Positions 1 through 8,538 are shown, numbered from the stretch's first letter. The stretch: 64,000 bases of DNA from Tahibacter soli (GCF_025717065.2 NZ_JAOVZO020000020.1:186001-250000); one strand, 5' to 3'. Made by a program: numbers and translations. The notes: generated from the sequence alone by a model not told the origin.

Positions 1-236
1 TTGCCGGCGTGCTTTCGGCCGGCGCCGAGCCGGCGCAGTTCGTCGAGCACCGCGCGGCGCTGCCGCGCGTTCATCTCGCCGCTGCTGCGCAGCGCCGGGC
101 CGTGTTCGGCCGACACGCGCGCGAGCATCGCGCGATAAGTCGCGTCGTCCATACGGAGTTGCCGACGGCCGGCATGGATCGCCGCGATTTCCCGGCGGCG
201 TTGCTCGTGCGTGCGGCTGTAGACGGCTTTTCCCAT
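1..236 (-). CDS. Mu-like phage gp16/GemA family regulatory protein (DUF1018), C-terminus off the edge
   Basis: Reading leftward from the ATG at 236, the frame stays open to base 1 and encodes MGKAVYSRTHEQRRREIAAI followed by HAGRRQLRMDDATYRAMLAR and, after a short spacer, RQRRAVLDELRRLG. This is the typical N-terminal pattern of the gp16/GemA (DUF1018) proteins found in the early region of Mu-like transposable phages. The start lies two bases after the stop of the upstream DUF3164 fragment, as expected for a phage early operon. About 78 codons are visible and the remainder is outside the window. GemA was linked in Mu to modulation of host gene expression; I cannot see a catalytic site. Confidence rests on motif recognition and on the DUF3164 neighbour. 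Confidence 0.72.
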   Translation of the reverse strand, partial: MGKAVYSRTHEQRRREIAAIHAGRRQLRMDDATYRAMLARVSAEHGPALRSSGEMNARQRRAVLDELRRLGAGRKHAG

Positions 237-238
237 GG

Positions 239-574
239 TCAGACCGCCGTGATATCGAGGCCGATCGGCTGGTACTGGCCGTTCGCGTCGCGCTCGTACA
301 CACGCACGTACGCTTTCAAGCCGACGACCTGCACCGCATCGCCGATCGCCTGCATCGCGCGCAGCCAACGTTCGTCCGTGATGTCCATGCGCCGCAGCGC
401 AAGCACGCTGCCCGTTCGGATGTTGCCCGCCTGATCGACACGGAACGCGTCGCTGATGAGCGTGCGCAACTCGCTGCGCGCGCCTTCGGTCCAGTCGCGC
501 AGGCATTCGTCAATCAACGCCTTAGCCGCCTGCAAGCGTTCGTCAAACACGATCGACTCGGCCATCGCGCGTTG
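239..574 (-). pseudogene. 5'-truncated DUF3164 protein of a Mu-like prophage
   Basis: The last ~112 codons match the C-terminal half of the DUF3164 family of Mu-like phages: FDERLQAAKALIDECLRDW, then LALRRMDITDERWLRAMQAI, ending YQPIGLDITAV. Family members as I know them are about 200 residues, with an N-terminal half upstream of a QRAxAE segment. Here that homology stops at about base 574. The open frame does continue to 670, but the sequence beyond 574 (HKSRSQGSEQF and upstream) does not look like the family. An internal ATG at 565 could still give a short product. The upstream phage genes expected to the right (transposition genes, N-terminus of this gene) are absent, and a host-type gene begins at 711, so the prophage is broken here. 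Confidence 0.6.
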
Positions 575-602
575 GAACTGCTCGCTTCCCTGACTTCGCG
601 AT

Positions 603-618
603 TTGTGCAGCAGCACAA
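603..618. repeat. 16-bp inverted repeat at the phage/chromosome junction
   Basis: TTGTGC-AGCA-GCACAA is a perfect inverted repeat with 6-bp arms. It lies in the non-coding stretch between the DUF3164 remnant and the start of the hydrolase gene. It could be an operator for the hydrolase or a small hairpin left at the prophage junction; nothing else distinguishes these options. Confidence 0.35.
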
Positions 619-710
619 CGTGCGTTTGCCGCGGCATTTCGCCGCATAGGTACGGTTCCGGCCAGCACACGACCTAGACTGCCTTCTTCACGTCCTACGA
701 GGAAACGCTC

Positions 711-1822
711 GTGAAACGCCGGCAGCGCCTGACCCTTGCCTTCGCGGTCTGTATGGCCGCGGCGATCGCCGCATTGCATCTGTGGCGCGCACAACGCCAA
801 CAGGCGTTCTACGATGTGCCGCTCGGCGGCATCGCGGAAATCGTTTGGGTCGACATCCGGCATCGCGATCAGTATCTGTTCGTTCGCGGGCTCGATCGCA
901 CCAAACCGATACTCTTGTTCCTGCCCGGCGGTCCCGGTGAAAGTTTCCTACCGCTCGCGCAGGTCTTCACCGCGAACTCGAACGCGACTTCGTCGTCGTC
1001 CACATCGAAATGGGCGGCGTCGGCATCAGTCCCGACTACGCGGCGACGCCGTCGTTCGACGACCTCGTCGCCGACACCGGCAGAGTCATCGACGCATTGC
1101 GCTCGCGCTACGACCGCGACGCGGTCTATCTCGTCGGCCACTCGTTCGGCTCGGCACTCGCGCTGCGCGCGGCACAGGCCTGGCCGGAAAAAGTCCGCGC
1201 CGTTGCCACCGTCGGCCAGACCGTCGACTGGCGCGCCGGCAACCGGCTCGCGCACGCCGAACTGTTGCGCCGCGCGAACGCCGAAAGCAATCGGCGCGCG
1301 CTCGACGAACTCGCGAAAATTCCGCCAGACCTCGTCAAGCCGAGCGATCCGACGCTGGTCGACTTCAACGCTGTGCAAGTGCTGCGGCGCTGGCAGGAGC
1401 ACTACGGCATCATGAACATCTTCCGGCAGCACACGGCGAAGGCGCATTGGGTCGAGTACCTGACCGCGCCGGGCCATTCGCTCAAAGAGTCGTGCCGTCT
1501 CGTCTACCGCGGGCCGTGCAAGCTCATCGCCGATTCGCCGAACTGGTGGTACAACTGGAATCTGGCCCTGCGCGGCATCGTCGCTTTCGACGCGACACGC
1601 GACGTGCCGCGTCTGGCCGTGCCGTATCTGGCCATCATCGGCAGCGACGACTGGGTGACGCCCGAATCGCTCGTGCTCGACTACGCCGCGAAGCTCGACG
1701 CGCCGGTCAAGCGCGTGGTTCGACTGCCCGGCGCACAGCACTACGCGTTTCTCGATCGGCCGCACGAATTTCAGCAGGCCGTCGCGCTGCTGTCGGCGCC
1801 GCAGAACTGGCCGAAGGACTAG
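711..1822 (+). pseudogene. alpha/beta hydrolase (prolyl aminopeptidase-like) disrupted by a single-base frameshift
   Basis: A GTG at 711 has an AGGA ribosome-binding site 7-8 bases upstream and opens a frame with an N-terminal membrane anchor (AFAVCMAAAIAALHLW) and the oxyanion-region motif FLPGGPGES. Near base 973 the frame breaks: FTxELERDFVVVHIEMGGVG needs one extra base in ttcaccgcgaac. The second frame continues through the nucleophile elbow GHSFGSA, a plausible acid region (IIGSDDW) and the catalytic-His region GAQHYAFLD, stopping at 1822. All elements of an alpha/beta hydrolase are present, in two frames. The product would be a membrane-anchored hydrolase of unknown substrate. A sequencing error is possible, since no other damage is visible. 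Confidence 0.72.
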
Positions 1823-3455
1823 CCTTTACTTTTTTCTTTTTGAACTTCGCCAATTCCGCTGCGAATCCCACGTCCGGCGTCGATTCCGGCACAGCGTTCT
1901 TCACCGGCTTCGCCACCTCGCTCGCCGCGCGCTTGAGTTTGGCCTTCGCCTTCGCCTTCGCCTCCGGGGCGGGCACGTTCGGCGCCGCCTCCCCCGCAAA
2001 GTGCCGTATCGTCGCCTCGGCATCGGCGGCGGAAAGATCGCCTTCCCAGTCCTCCATCAGCGACACCAGCACCAGCCGTTCGAATTCCTGCGCGAAGCGC
2101 CGCACGACGTCTTCCGGGTCGGCCACGAGCTTCGCGTCCACGATCAGCCCGAAATGCACGTTGCCGTTGTAGCTCAGGATCGACAGCCCCATGCCGATCG
2201 AGCCGTTCTGCGGCACCCAGAACATCAGCTCGCGCACGCGGCTGCCGGCCAGGTACAGCGGCATCTGCGGCCCCGGCACGTTCGTCGCGACCGCCGTCGC
2301 CTTGCGGCTGAAGAGTTCGAGCGCCATGCGCTGTACCGCGACCGGCGCCATGCCGACCGCCGCGAGCAGGCCGAACGTCAGCGCCGCCTGCCGCGAGCGT
2401 TTGAGTTCGCGCATGTTCGCCGCCACGCGCTCGAGCCTGCGCAGCGGGTTCGCCTCGCCGATCGGCAGGTCGAGAAACACGAGGCCGAAATGATTGCCGA
2501 GCTTCTTGGCGTGTTCGAGCGGACGCAGGTTCACCGGTACCGTGGCGCGAATCGTAATGCCGTCGACCGCCTCGCCGCGCTCGCGCAGATGTCCGCGCAG
2601 CGCGCCGGCGGCGCAGGCGAGCAGCACGTCGTTGACCGTGCAGCCGAGCGCCTTGCCGAGCGTTTTCACGTCTTCGAGCGGCAGCGGATCGGCCCACGCC
2701 ACGCGTTTGCTCACGCCGAGCGGGCCTTTGAAGGCGGTCGGCGGATCGTCCGGCAGCGCCAGCGCAACGGCGAGTTCTCGCGTGATCTCGGAACCCTCGC
2801 GCGCGAGCGTCGCGGCCACTTCCGGATCTTTCCACATCTCCAAGGTTTTGTCCCACGCCTTGCCGCCGGCCGCCACGGCCTTGGCGATGCCGGCGCGCGT
2901 GGGTTCGAGCAGACGATCGATCACGCTGCCCTGGTCTTTCTTGAGCCACACGCGCGCGAGTTCGGCGTGCTGCTCGGGGTTCGGGTTCGCGTCGGTCAGC
3001 GACAGCAGCACCTGCACCAGCGCCAGGCCGTCGGCATAGCAGTGATGGATGCGCGAAATCAGCACGCTGCCGCCGCGGTAGTTTTCGACGACATGGAACT
3101 GCCACAACGGTTTGGAATGATCGAGCGGCGTCGACGCGAGATGGCTCACGAGCCGCTCGAGTTCTTCCTTGCCGGCGGCGCCGGGCAGCGCGGTGAGGCG
3201 CACGTGCCAGTCGAGGTCGAAGTCGCCGTCGGTTTCCCAGGCCGCCGAGCTGCCGCTGTCGACGGCCTTCTGCCGAAAGCGTCGGTACGCGAGAAAGCGC
3301 TCGGCGAGCAGCTTCTTGAGCGCGGGAAGTTCGAGCCGGTCGTCGAACATCAGAACGCCGGTGATCATCATGAGGTTCGTCGGGCTTTCCATGCGCAGCC
3401 ACGCCGTATCGACTTTCGACATGGCGTCGCGCTTGCCGCGCAGCACTTCAAACAT
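1707..3455 (-). CDS. wax ester synthase/diacylglycerol O-acyltransferase (WS/DGAT) family acyltransferase
   Basis: The 582-residue product begins MFEVLRGKRDAMSKVDTAW, with a GGGGAGA ribosome-binding site before the ATG at 3455. It carries the acyltransferase motif HHCYADG (in SRIHHCYADGLALVQ) and the later signatures PVNLRP, NHFGLVFLDLPIGE and TNVPGP. The family transfers acyl groups from acyl-CoA to fatty alcohols or diacylglycerol for storage lipid. The C-terminus is Ala/Lys-rich (AKAKAKAKLKRA, KFKKKKV) and the frame then runs 116 bases into the convergent hydrolase gene. One extra A in the A6 run near 1830 would end the protein at 1819, inside the same CTAG that ends the hydrolase, so the last ~37 residues are probably not native. 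Confidence 0.85.
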   Translation of the reverse strand: MFEVLRGKRDAMSKVDTAWLRMESPTNLMMITGVLMFDDRLELPALKKLLAERFLAYRRFRQKAVDSGSSAAWETDGDFDLDWHVRLTALPGAAGKEELERLVSHLASTPLDHSKPLWQFHVVENYRGGSVLISRIHHCYADGLALVQVLLSLTDANPNPEQHAELARVWLKKDQGSVIDRLLEPTRAGIAKAVAAGGKAWDKTLEMWKDPEVAATLAREGSEITRELAVALALPDDPPTAFKGPLGVSKRVAWADPLPLEDVKTLGKALGCTVNDVLLACAAGALRGHLRERGEAVDGITIRATVPVNLRPLEHAKKLGNHFGLVFLDLPIGEANPLRRLERVAANMRELKRSRQAALTFGLLAAVGMAPVAVQRMALELFSRKATAVATNVPGPQMPLYLAGSRVRELMFWVPQNGSIGMGLSILSYNGNVHFGLIVDAKLVADPEDVVRRFAQEFERLVLVSLMEDWEGDLSAADAEATIRHFAGEAAPNVPAPEAKAKAKAKLKRAASEVAKPVKNAVPESTPDVGFAAELAKFKKKKVKASPSASSAAPTAARRPAEIRAADRETRSAVRRAVEPRA

Positions 3456-3566
3456 CGGTGTCTCCCCGCCGCGGTCTGGCCGCGATCTGTCCGTGCCGTG
3501 TAGCATCCCGGCAACAAACGAAAAAGGCAACGCCGCGCGAGGCCGACCCGCCGACAAGGAAACCCC

Positions 3567-4733
3567 ATGCACCACGCCAGCGACATCCTCCTCAGCCTGT
3601 TCATCATCTTCGTGGCCGCGCAACTGGGCGCGGAACTCGCGCAAAGGCTGAAACTGCCCGGCGTGGTCGGCGAAATCGCCGCAGGCTGCATCGTCGGCCC
3701 GTCCGTGCTCGGCTGGGTCGTGCCGAACGAGCCGCTCGAGGTGCTCGCGGAAATCGGCGTCGTGCTGCTGCTGTTCTCCGTGGGCCTCGAAACGCGCCTC
3801 GACGATTTGAAGCGCGTCGGCCGCAGCGCGTTTCTCGTCGGCGTGCTCGGCGTGATCATTCCGTTCGTCATGGGCTCGGCCTGGGCGCACCTGAGCGGGT
3901 TTCCGTGGAACAAATCGCTTTTTATCGCCGCCGCGTTCGTGGCGACCTCCGCCGGCATCACCGCGCGCGTGCTGCAGGAACTCGGCGCGCTGCAGCGCGT
4001 GGAGAGCCGCGTGATTCTCGGCGCCGCCGTGATCGACGACATACTCGCGATGCTGCTGCTCGGCGTGGTCGTGGCGCTGCAGGCCGGCGACTCGGTCAAC
4101 ATCGGGTCGCTCGCCGTCGTGCTCGTCGAAGCCGTGGGCTTTCTGCTCGTGATCGGCTGGGTCGGCACGCGCGTGATGCGCAGGAAGTCGCACTGGCTCG
4201 AAGGACCGGTGAACCCGCTGTCGCCGCTGACGATCGTGCTCGCGCTGTGTCTGGGCCTCGCGTTTCTGTCGACGAAGTTCGGGCTCGCGGCGATCATCGG
4301 CGCGTTTCTCGCCGGCATGATCGCCTCGGAAACGACGCAGCGCGAATCGCTGGAGCACCAGACGCAGCCGCTGCTGGCGCTGCTGACGCCGTTCTTCTTC
4401 GTGATCACCGGCAGCAAGATCGATCTCGCGCAGCTCGCGAACGCCGACGCGCTGATCATGCTGATCGTAGTGACGCTGATCGCGATCGTGTCGAAGCTCG
4501 CGGGCGGGTTTCTCGGCGCGCTGTCGCTCGGCCGGCGCGGCGCGACGATCGTCGGCGTCGGCATGGTGCCGCGCGGCGAAGTCGGCGTGGTGATCGCCAG
4601 CCTGGGCCTTACGGCCGGCGTGTTCACCGACAAGACGTATGCGGTGATCGTCGCGATGTCGCTATTGACCGCGATGGTGACGCCGCCGGTGCTGGCGGCG
4701 CTGCTCAGGCAGAAGGACGGGCCTGTGCCATAA
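3567..4733 (+). CDS. CPA2-family cation:proton antiporter, membrane domain only
   Basis: A 388-residue, very hydrophobic protein with about 12 transmembrane segments. It opens LFIIFVAAQLGAELAQRLKL PGVVGEIAAG, the usual start of KefB/NapA-type (CPA2) exchangers. VIDDILAMLLL contains the paired acidic residues of the ion-binding helix, and GVGMVPRGEVGVVIA is the conserved late helix motif. It lacks the C-terminal NAD-binding TrkA-N domain of Kef channels, so I call it a stand-alone Na+/H+ or K+/H+ exchanger; the ion cannot be told. An AAGGAAA ribosome-binding site precedes the ATG. The gene is divergent from the WS/DGAT gene across a 111-bp spacer that must hold both promoters. Confidence 0.88.
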   Translation: MHHASDILLSLFIIFVAAQLGAELAQRLKLPGVVGEIAAGCIVGPSVLGWVVPNEPLEVLAEIGVVLLLFSVGLETRLDDLKRVGRSAFLVGVLGVIIPFVMGSAWAHLSGFPWNKSLFIAAAFVATSAGITARVLQELGALQRVESRVILGAAVIDDILAMLLLGVVVALQAGDSVNIGSLAVVLVEAVGFLLVIGWVGTRVMRRKSHWLEGPVNPLSPLTIVLALCLGLAFLSTKFGLAAIIGAFLAGMIASETTQRESLEHQTQPLLALLTPFFFVITGSKIDLAQLANADALIMLIVVTLIAIVSKLAGGFLGALSLGRRGATIVGVGMVPRGEVGVVIASLGLTAGVFTDKTYAVIVAMSLLTAMVTPPVLAALLRQKDGPVP

Positions 4734-4780
4734 CCGCGCGAGCGGCGCAAAAATGCGCGCCGCGCGCCGGCCCGATTCCC

Positions 4781-6271
4781 CTACTGCCTCGTCGCCGGAT
4801 ACGTATTCGATCCGCGAATCAGGGAGAAACCGACGACGTCGCCGCCGTCGTTCTGCTCGAAGCGAATCGACATGTCCTGCGCCGTCATGAAGAACGCGTT
4901 CTTCGATTCGGCGAACAGCTCCAGGCGTTTCGGTCCGAACAGGTCGCTCTGAAAGTACAGGCGCTCGCCCTCGGCGACGACGCGCGCCGGCTTGTTCGCC
5001 AGCCGATAGTCGCCCGCCACGCGCCGGTTCGCGGCTGCGTCTGCGGCCATCGCCGTCTTTTCGATCACGGCGAATTCGGGCCAGCCGTATTCGGCGGCGA
5101 CGCTGCGCAGTATCTCGTCGATCAACGCCGTGCCGTTGTCGCCGTTCGTCAGCACGACGGCGCCCTGCCCCGTCGTCGTGTACCCGTAGATCTGCGCGCG
5201 GAACCCAGCGTTGCCGCCGCTGTGGCTGAAACTCGTCGTGTCTTTGAGTTTTTCGACGAAAAAACCGAGGCCGTATTCGCCGAGGCCGCGCGTAAGCATG
5301 GTCGAGGTCGTCGCACGCGACAGAACCTTGTCCGATCGTCCGGCTTGCGCCTGCTGCACTTCGACGATGACGCGCGCCAGGTCCGTCGGCGTCGTCCACA
5401 GACCCGCCGCCGCGGATTCCGGGTAGACATGCCATCGCCCGTCGATCGCCTTGCCGTTGCCGTCATGCGCCGTCGCCGCGCGGTCGCGCCATTGCGGCGG
5501 CAGCGTCTGCGCGAACGTGCTGTCGGTCATTCCCAGCGGATCGAGTACCGTCGCCTGCATGTACTGCGCGAACGGCTGTTGGCTCGCCTCGGTCATCATC
5601 AACTGGACGACGCTGTAGCCGCCGCCCGAATAGCGCCACGTCGTGCCGGGAACGATATCGACGCGAACGGCTTCGGAGCTCGCCGGCGGCGTGCCGTCCA
5701 GTACCTGCAGCAGCGTCGGTATTTTCCGACCGGCCGGATATCCGTCGTAGCCGTGAACGGTCAGGCCGGCGCCGTGATTGAGCAGCATGCGCAGCGTGAT
5801 TTCGTGATCTTTCGTGAGCGCGTTGTCCGGAATCTTCCAGGCGGCGAGCTGGCCGTTCGCACTGCCGTCGAGCGAGAGCCTGCCCTGCTCGACCAGGTGC
5901 AACGCGCCGATCGCGCTGATCGCCTTGCTGACCGACGCCGCCTGAAACAGCGTCTTCGTCGTCGCGGGCTTGTTGCCAGTCTTGTCGAGCACGCCGTAGG
6001 CGCGAGCCCATTGGATGCGCCCCTTGTCGATGACGGCGATGCCGACCGCGGGAACCTGATGGACCGCCATGCGCTCGACGAGCGTCATCTTCTGCGACGG
6101 CGCGCCCTTGACGACGACCGGCGCGGAAAGCCCTCGCTCGACGCGGGCGATCCTCGCTTCGACCGCGGACGATGCTTCCTGCACCGGCACCGACGGTTCT
6201 TGCGCGTAAATCTGTGTACATAGACAAAACAGCAATATTGTTGCGTATGGCTTCCGTGGCCTGGTCTTCAT
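4781..6271 (-). CDS. exported class-C beta-lactamase-type serine hydrolase (penicillin-binding protein family)
   Basis: The 496-residue product starts with a signal peptide (MKTRPRKPYATILLFCLCTQIYA, cleavage before QEP). It shows the beta-lactamase/DD-peptidase fold motifs: SxxK as SVSK in FQAASVSKAISAIGALHLVE, the tyrosine motif as WRYSGGGYSVVQ (YSG rather than YxN), and HSGGNAGF in place of KTG. The HxG form is typical of esterase-like and peptidase members, so true beta-lactamase activity is unlikely to be the main role. A ~110-residue C-terminal domain (MAADAAANRRVAGDYRLANK onward) resembles the lipocalin-like tail often fused to these proteins. It sits between the antiporter and a MITE-like repeat, and no operon partner is obvious. 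Confidence 0.85.
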   Translation of the reverse strand: MKTRPRKPYATILLFCLCTQIYAQEPSVPVQEASSAVEARIARVERGLSAPVVVKGAPSQKMTLVERMAVHQVPAVGIAVIDKGRIQWARAYGVLDKTGNKPATTKTLFQAASVSKAISAIGALHLVEQGRLSLDGSANGQLAAWKIPDNALTKDHEITLRMLLNHGAGLTVHGYDGYPAGRKIPTLLQVLDGTPPASSEAVRVDIVPGTTWRYSGGGYSVVQLMMTEASQQPFAQYMQATVLDPLGMTDSTFAQTLPPQWRDRAATAHDGNGKAIDGRWHVYPESAAAGLWTTPTDLARVIVEVQQAQAGRSDKVLSRATTSTMLTRGLGEYGLGFFVEKLKDTTSFSHSGGNAGFRAQIYGYTTTGQGAVVLTNGDNGTALIDEILRSVAAEYGWPEFAVIEKTAMAADAAANRRVAGDYRLANKPARVVAEGERLYFQSDLFGPKRLELFAESKNAFFMTAQDMSIRFEQNDGGDVVGFSLIRGSNTYPATRQ

Positions 6272-6316
6272 CGGCGGTTCGTCGTCGCATCGTGCGGGAG
6301 AGTCGGGGGACGCACT

Positions 6317-6484
6317 CTAGTGGCCTGTAACAGACAAATCAAAAGTAGCTCGCTCGTCCTGGCCGCGCAGTACTTGCTGCTCACTCGGCCAATAGCGGGT
6401 GCTATTGACCTCGCTCCGCAGCGGCGTCCTGCACGACCAGTCCTTCGCGATCCCTGTTCCGATTTGTCTGTTACAGGCCACCAG
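6317..6484. mobile_element. MITE/REP-like element, copy 1
   Basis: A ~160-bp non-coding block bounded by perfect 20-bp terminal inverted repeats, TGGCCTGTAACAGACAAATC at 6321-6340 and its complement at 6461-6480. The inverted repeat extends outward to CTRG with one mismatch. A diverged copy with the same ends and interior lies at 46811-46977, so this is a dispersed element. There is no transposase or convincing ORF inside; the interior contains a small AATAGC-GGGT-GCTATT inverted repeat. It occupies most of the ~350-bp gap between the divergent serine hydrolase and Cys-repeat genes and could supply hairpins at the transcript 5' ends. Such elements usually depend on a transposase encoded elsewhere. 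Confidence 0.75.
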
Positions 6485-6618
6485 CATCCGCCGTAGCGGC
6501 CCTTTGCGACGACAACAGGCACTGGCGCCTGTGAGAGGTTCGCGACGCAAGCGACATTTCCGCTTCCGTTGCCGCGAACGCCGTCATCCGACGTCGGCGG
6601 CGAGCCCGGAGTCTTGCG

Positions 6619-7899
6619 ATGGAACGTATCGGAATTCGTTCTTGGCAGTCGCCGTTCGTCGCGACCGCCGCGCTGTTGCTGTCTTGCGCCGCCGTCGCGG
6701 CGGAGCCGCCGTTCGCGTGTCGCGTCGGCACGCCCGACATCGCGACGGGTCTGCGCACCGGCGGCGCGAACGAGGTGGTCGCGTTGCGACCGAACGGCAA
6801 TCCCGTGGTCGCGTACTACAACCTGCCGCCGCCGGGAACGCCGCAGACGTATCCGCCTGACGCGGCGCTGTACCTGCGCCTGTGCAGCGATGCAGAGTGC
6901 ACGACCGGCACGACGCATACGATCGAGACGTCGACAGCGGCTGCAAGCGTCGATCTGTCGATCGCGCTGCGGCCCGGCGACGGCGCGCCGGTACTGTCGT
7001 ACTACAGCCGCAATCCCGCTTCGCCGGGCGTCAGAATCTACGTCTGCGCCGACGCGGCGTGTTCGAGCGGTGCACTCCGGATGCAGACGAACGAGCCCGA
7101 GTACGGCATTACGACGAGCGTATCGCTGTCGCCCGAAGAGCGACCGTTCGTCGCGTTCGGGGATCGGCGACCCGAAGGCGCCGTTTCGCGCCGGGACGAT
7201 CTCGCGGCGTGCCGATGCGCTGACGCAATGTGCACGAGTACCGTTTGCCGCACATTGGACGGCGTCGGCGCCAAGGGTCTGTATCCGTCGACGGTCTGGC
7301 GCACCGGTCCCGGAACCGACGATACGGCACTGATCAGCCACGTAGGCTACGACGGTGCCTTCGTGTATCAATGCGCCAACAGCGATTGCTCGGCGGGACT
7401 CGACCACCCGGTGCACACAACGCCGGCCGGCGCGACCGGCGCCTCGTATTCGGCGATGGTCAGGCGCATGAACGGGCTCCCGCTGGTCGTCTACGGCCTC
7501 TTCTACAACCCGCCTTCGGCGCCGCAATACGGCCTTCCGATATTGATCGACTGCGTCGACGCCAATTGCACGGCCGGTGCTTCGCGCACCCTGGATGCGA
7601 CCGAGCGCGACCTGCGCCTCGTGCGCATGGCGCTGCGGCCGAACGGTCGCGCCGTAGCGACCTGGGGCGAAACCGGCGGCGCGGCGTCGCTGTACCTGTA
7701 CCAATGCGCGAACCGCGACTGCACCACCGGCCGCGTCGCGACCACGCTGCCGAACGTCGAAGTCGGCCACGACCTTGCGATGCGCGGCGACGGCGTAGCG
7801 GTCGTCGCGTTCCGGCCACTGTCGTCGGGCACGGTGAAGCTCGCGTATTGCGGGCTGCCGGGTGATCTGATTTTTACCGACGATTTCGAGGCGCCGTGA
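6619..7899 (+). CDS. exported six-repeat protein with paired cysteines and an IF-x2-DF tail
   Basis: A 426-residue protein with a signal peptide (ATAALLLSCAAVAA, cleavage before EPPF). It contains about six repeats, each with a hydrophobic strand, a C-x4-C-[ST]-x-G knot and a strand ending in a V-x-[FYW]-like pattern: CSDAECTTG, CADAACSSG, CADAMCTST, CANSDCSAG, CVDANCTAG, CANRDCTTG. The cysteines are positioned to form one disulphide per repeat, and the strand pattern suggests a beta-propeller or beta-solenoid; this is inference. It ends DLIFTDDFEAP, similar to the tail of the beta-helix protein at 13777-16263 (DTIFKNGFDP), a short C-terminal pattern I associate with exported Xanthomonadales proteins. 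Function unknown; likely periplasmic, surface or secreted. Confidence 0.75.
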   Translation: MERIGIRSWQSPFVATAALLLSCAAVAAEPPFACRVGTPDIATGLRTGGANEVVALRPNGNPVVAYYNLPPPGTPQTYPPDAALYLRLCSDAECTTGTTHTIETSTAAASVDLSIALRPGDGAPVLSYYSRNPASPGVRIYVCADAACSSGALRMQTNEPEYGITTSVSLSPEERPFVAFGDRRPEGAVSRRDDLAACRCADAMCTSTVCRTLDGVGAKGLYPSTVWRTGPGTDDTALISHVGYDGAFVYQCANSDCSAGLDHPVHTTPAGATGASYSAMVRRMNGLPLVVYGLFYNPPSAPQYGLPILIDCVDANCTAGASRTLDATERDLRLVRMALRPNGRAVATWGETGGAASLYLYQCANRDCTTGRVATTLPNVEVGHDLAMRGDGVAVVAFRPLSSGTVKLAYCGLPGDLIFTDDFEAP

Positions 7900-7913
7900 G
7901 GGGTGCGGCGCGG

Positions 7914-8438
7914 TCAGTCGCGTAGCGTGTCGAACAGCGCGCCGATCGCCACATCGACCGTCCGCTCGCGATCGGTCTTGCAGACCCGCGGATTCATCGC
8001 CTTGAGAACGAACGTCGTCTCGCCATGCTTCACCTCGACGAGCTTCGGCGCGCCATCGAAAATGTGGCAGTCGATCGACGTTCCGGCCAGCGGCGCGAGC
8101 GCGTCGAACCGCTGCAGGATCGACGAAGCGTCAGGTACTCGCCGGGTTTCGACGAGACGCAGCCGGGTGCCGCCGAACGTCACGCCGTTGACGATCCGTT
8201 CGTTCGAATAGCGGCGAATCTCGCCTTCGGTAACGACCCAGCCGTAAGCCAGGTCCGCGAGCGAGATCGTTTGCCAGACGCGTACTTCGCGTGCGTTGCG
8301 CGACTTCGCCAGCGGTTTCAGATGCGCCGCTTTCGCGAATTCCCTGGCTTCCGCGTCGAGGTCGCCGATCGTCGGCAGCGAAGCTTCCTCGCCCGACAGC
8401 GCCAGCGCCGCGATCAGGAATATCGAATTCGATGTCAT
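7914..8438 (-). CDS. conserved-looking protein of unknown function
   Basis: A 174-residue protein starting MTSNSIFLIAALALSGEEAS, a short hydrophobic N-terminus that could be a weak signal peptide. I recognise no domain. It contains two cysteines (SIDCHIF and NPRVCKTD) that could pair, and a mixed alpha/beta pattern. It is the last gene of the leftward run that begins with the sigma factor at 16952 and lies 100 bp after the kinase stop, so co-transcription with the kinase is plausible. It ends 14 bp from the convergent Cys-repeat gene. Confidence 0.6.
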   Translation of the reverse strand: MTSNSIFLIAALALSGEEASLPTIGDLDAEAREFAKAAHLKPLAKSRNAREVRVWQTISLADLAYGWVVTEGEIRRYSNERIVNGVTFGGTRLRLVETRRVPDASSILQRFDALAPLAGTSIDCHIFDGAPKLVEVKHGETTFVLKAMNPRVCKTDRERTVDVAIGALFDTLRD

Positions 8439-8538
8439 GCGAACGCTCCGTCATCGTCGTTGCGGGCCGCAGCGCGCGAGCGGGCGCCGGTACGTGCAAC
8501 GGTCGACACGATCGTGGCGGGGTTTGGCCGGACCACGG

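Noticed and set aside
6317-6550. Short ORFs inside the MITE-like element
   Set aside because: They are not conserved in frame between the two copies and have no ribosome-binding site; the element looks non-coding.
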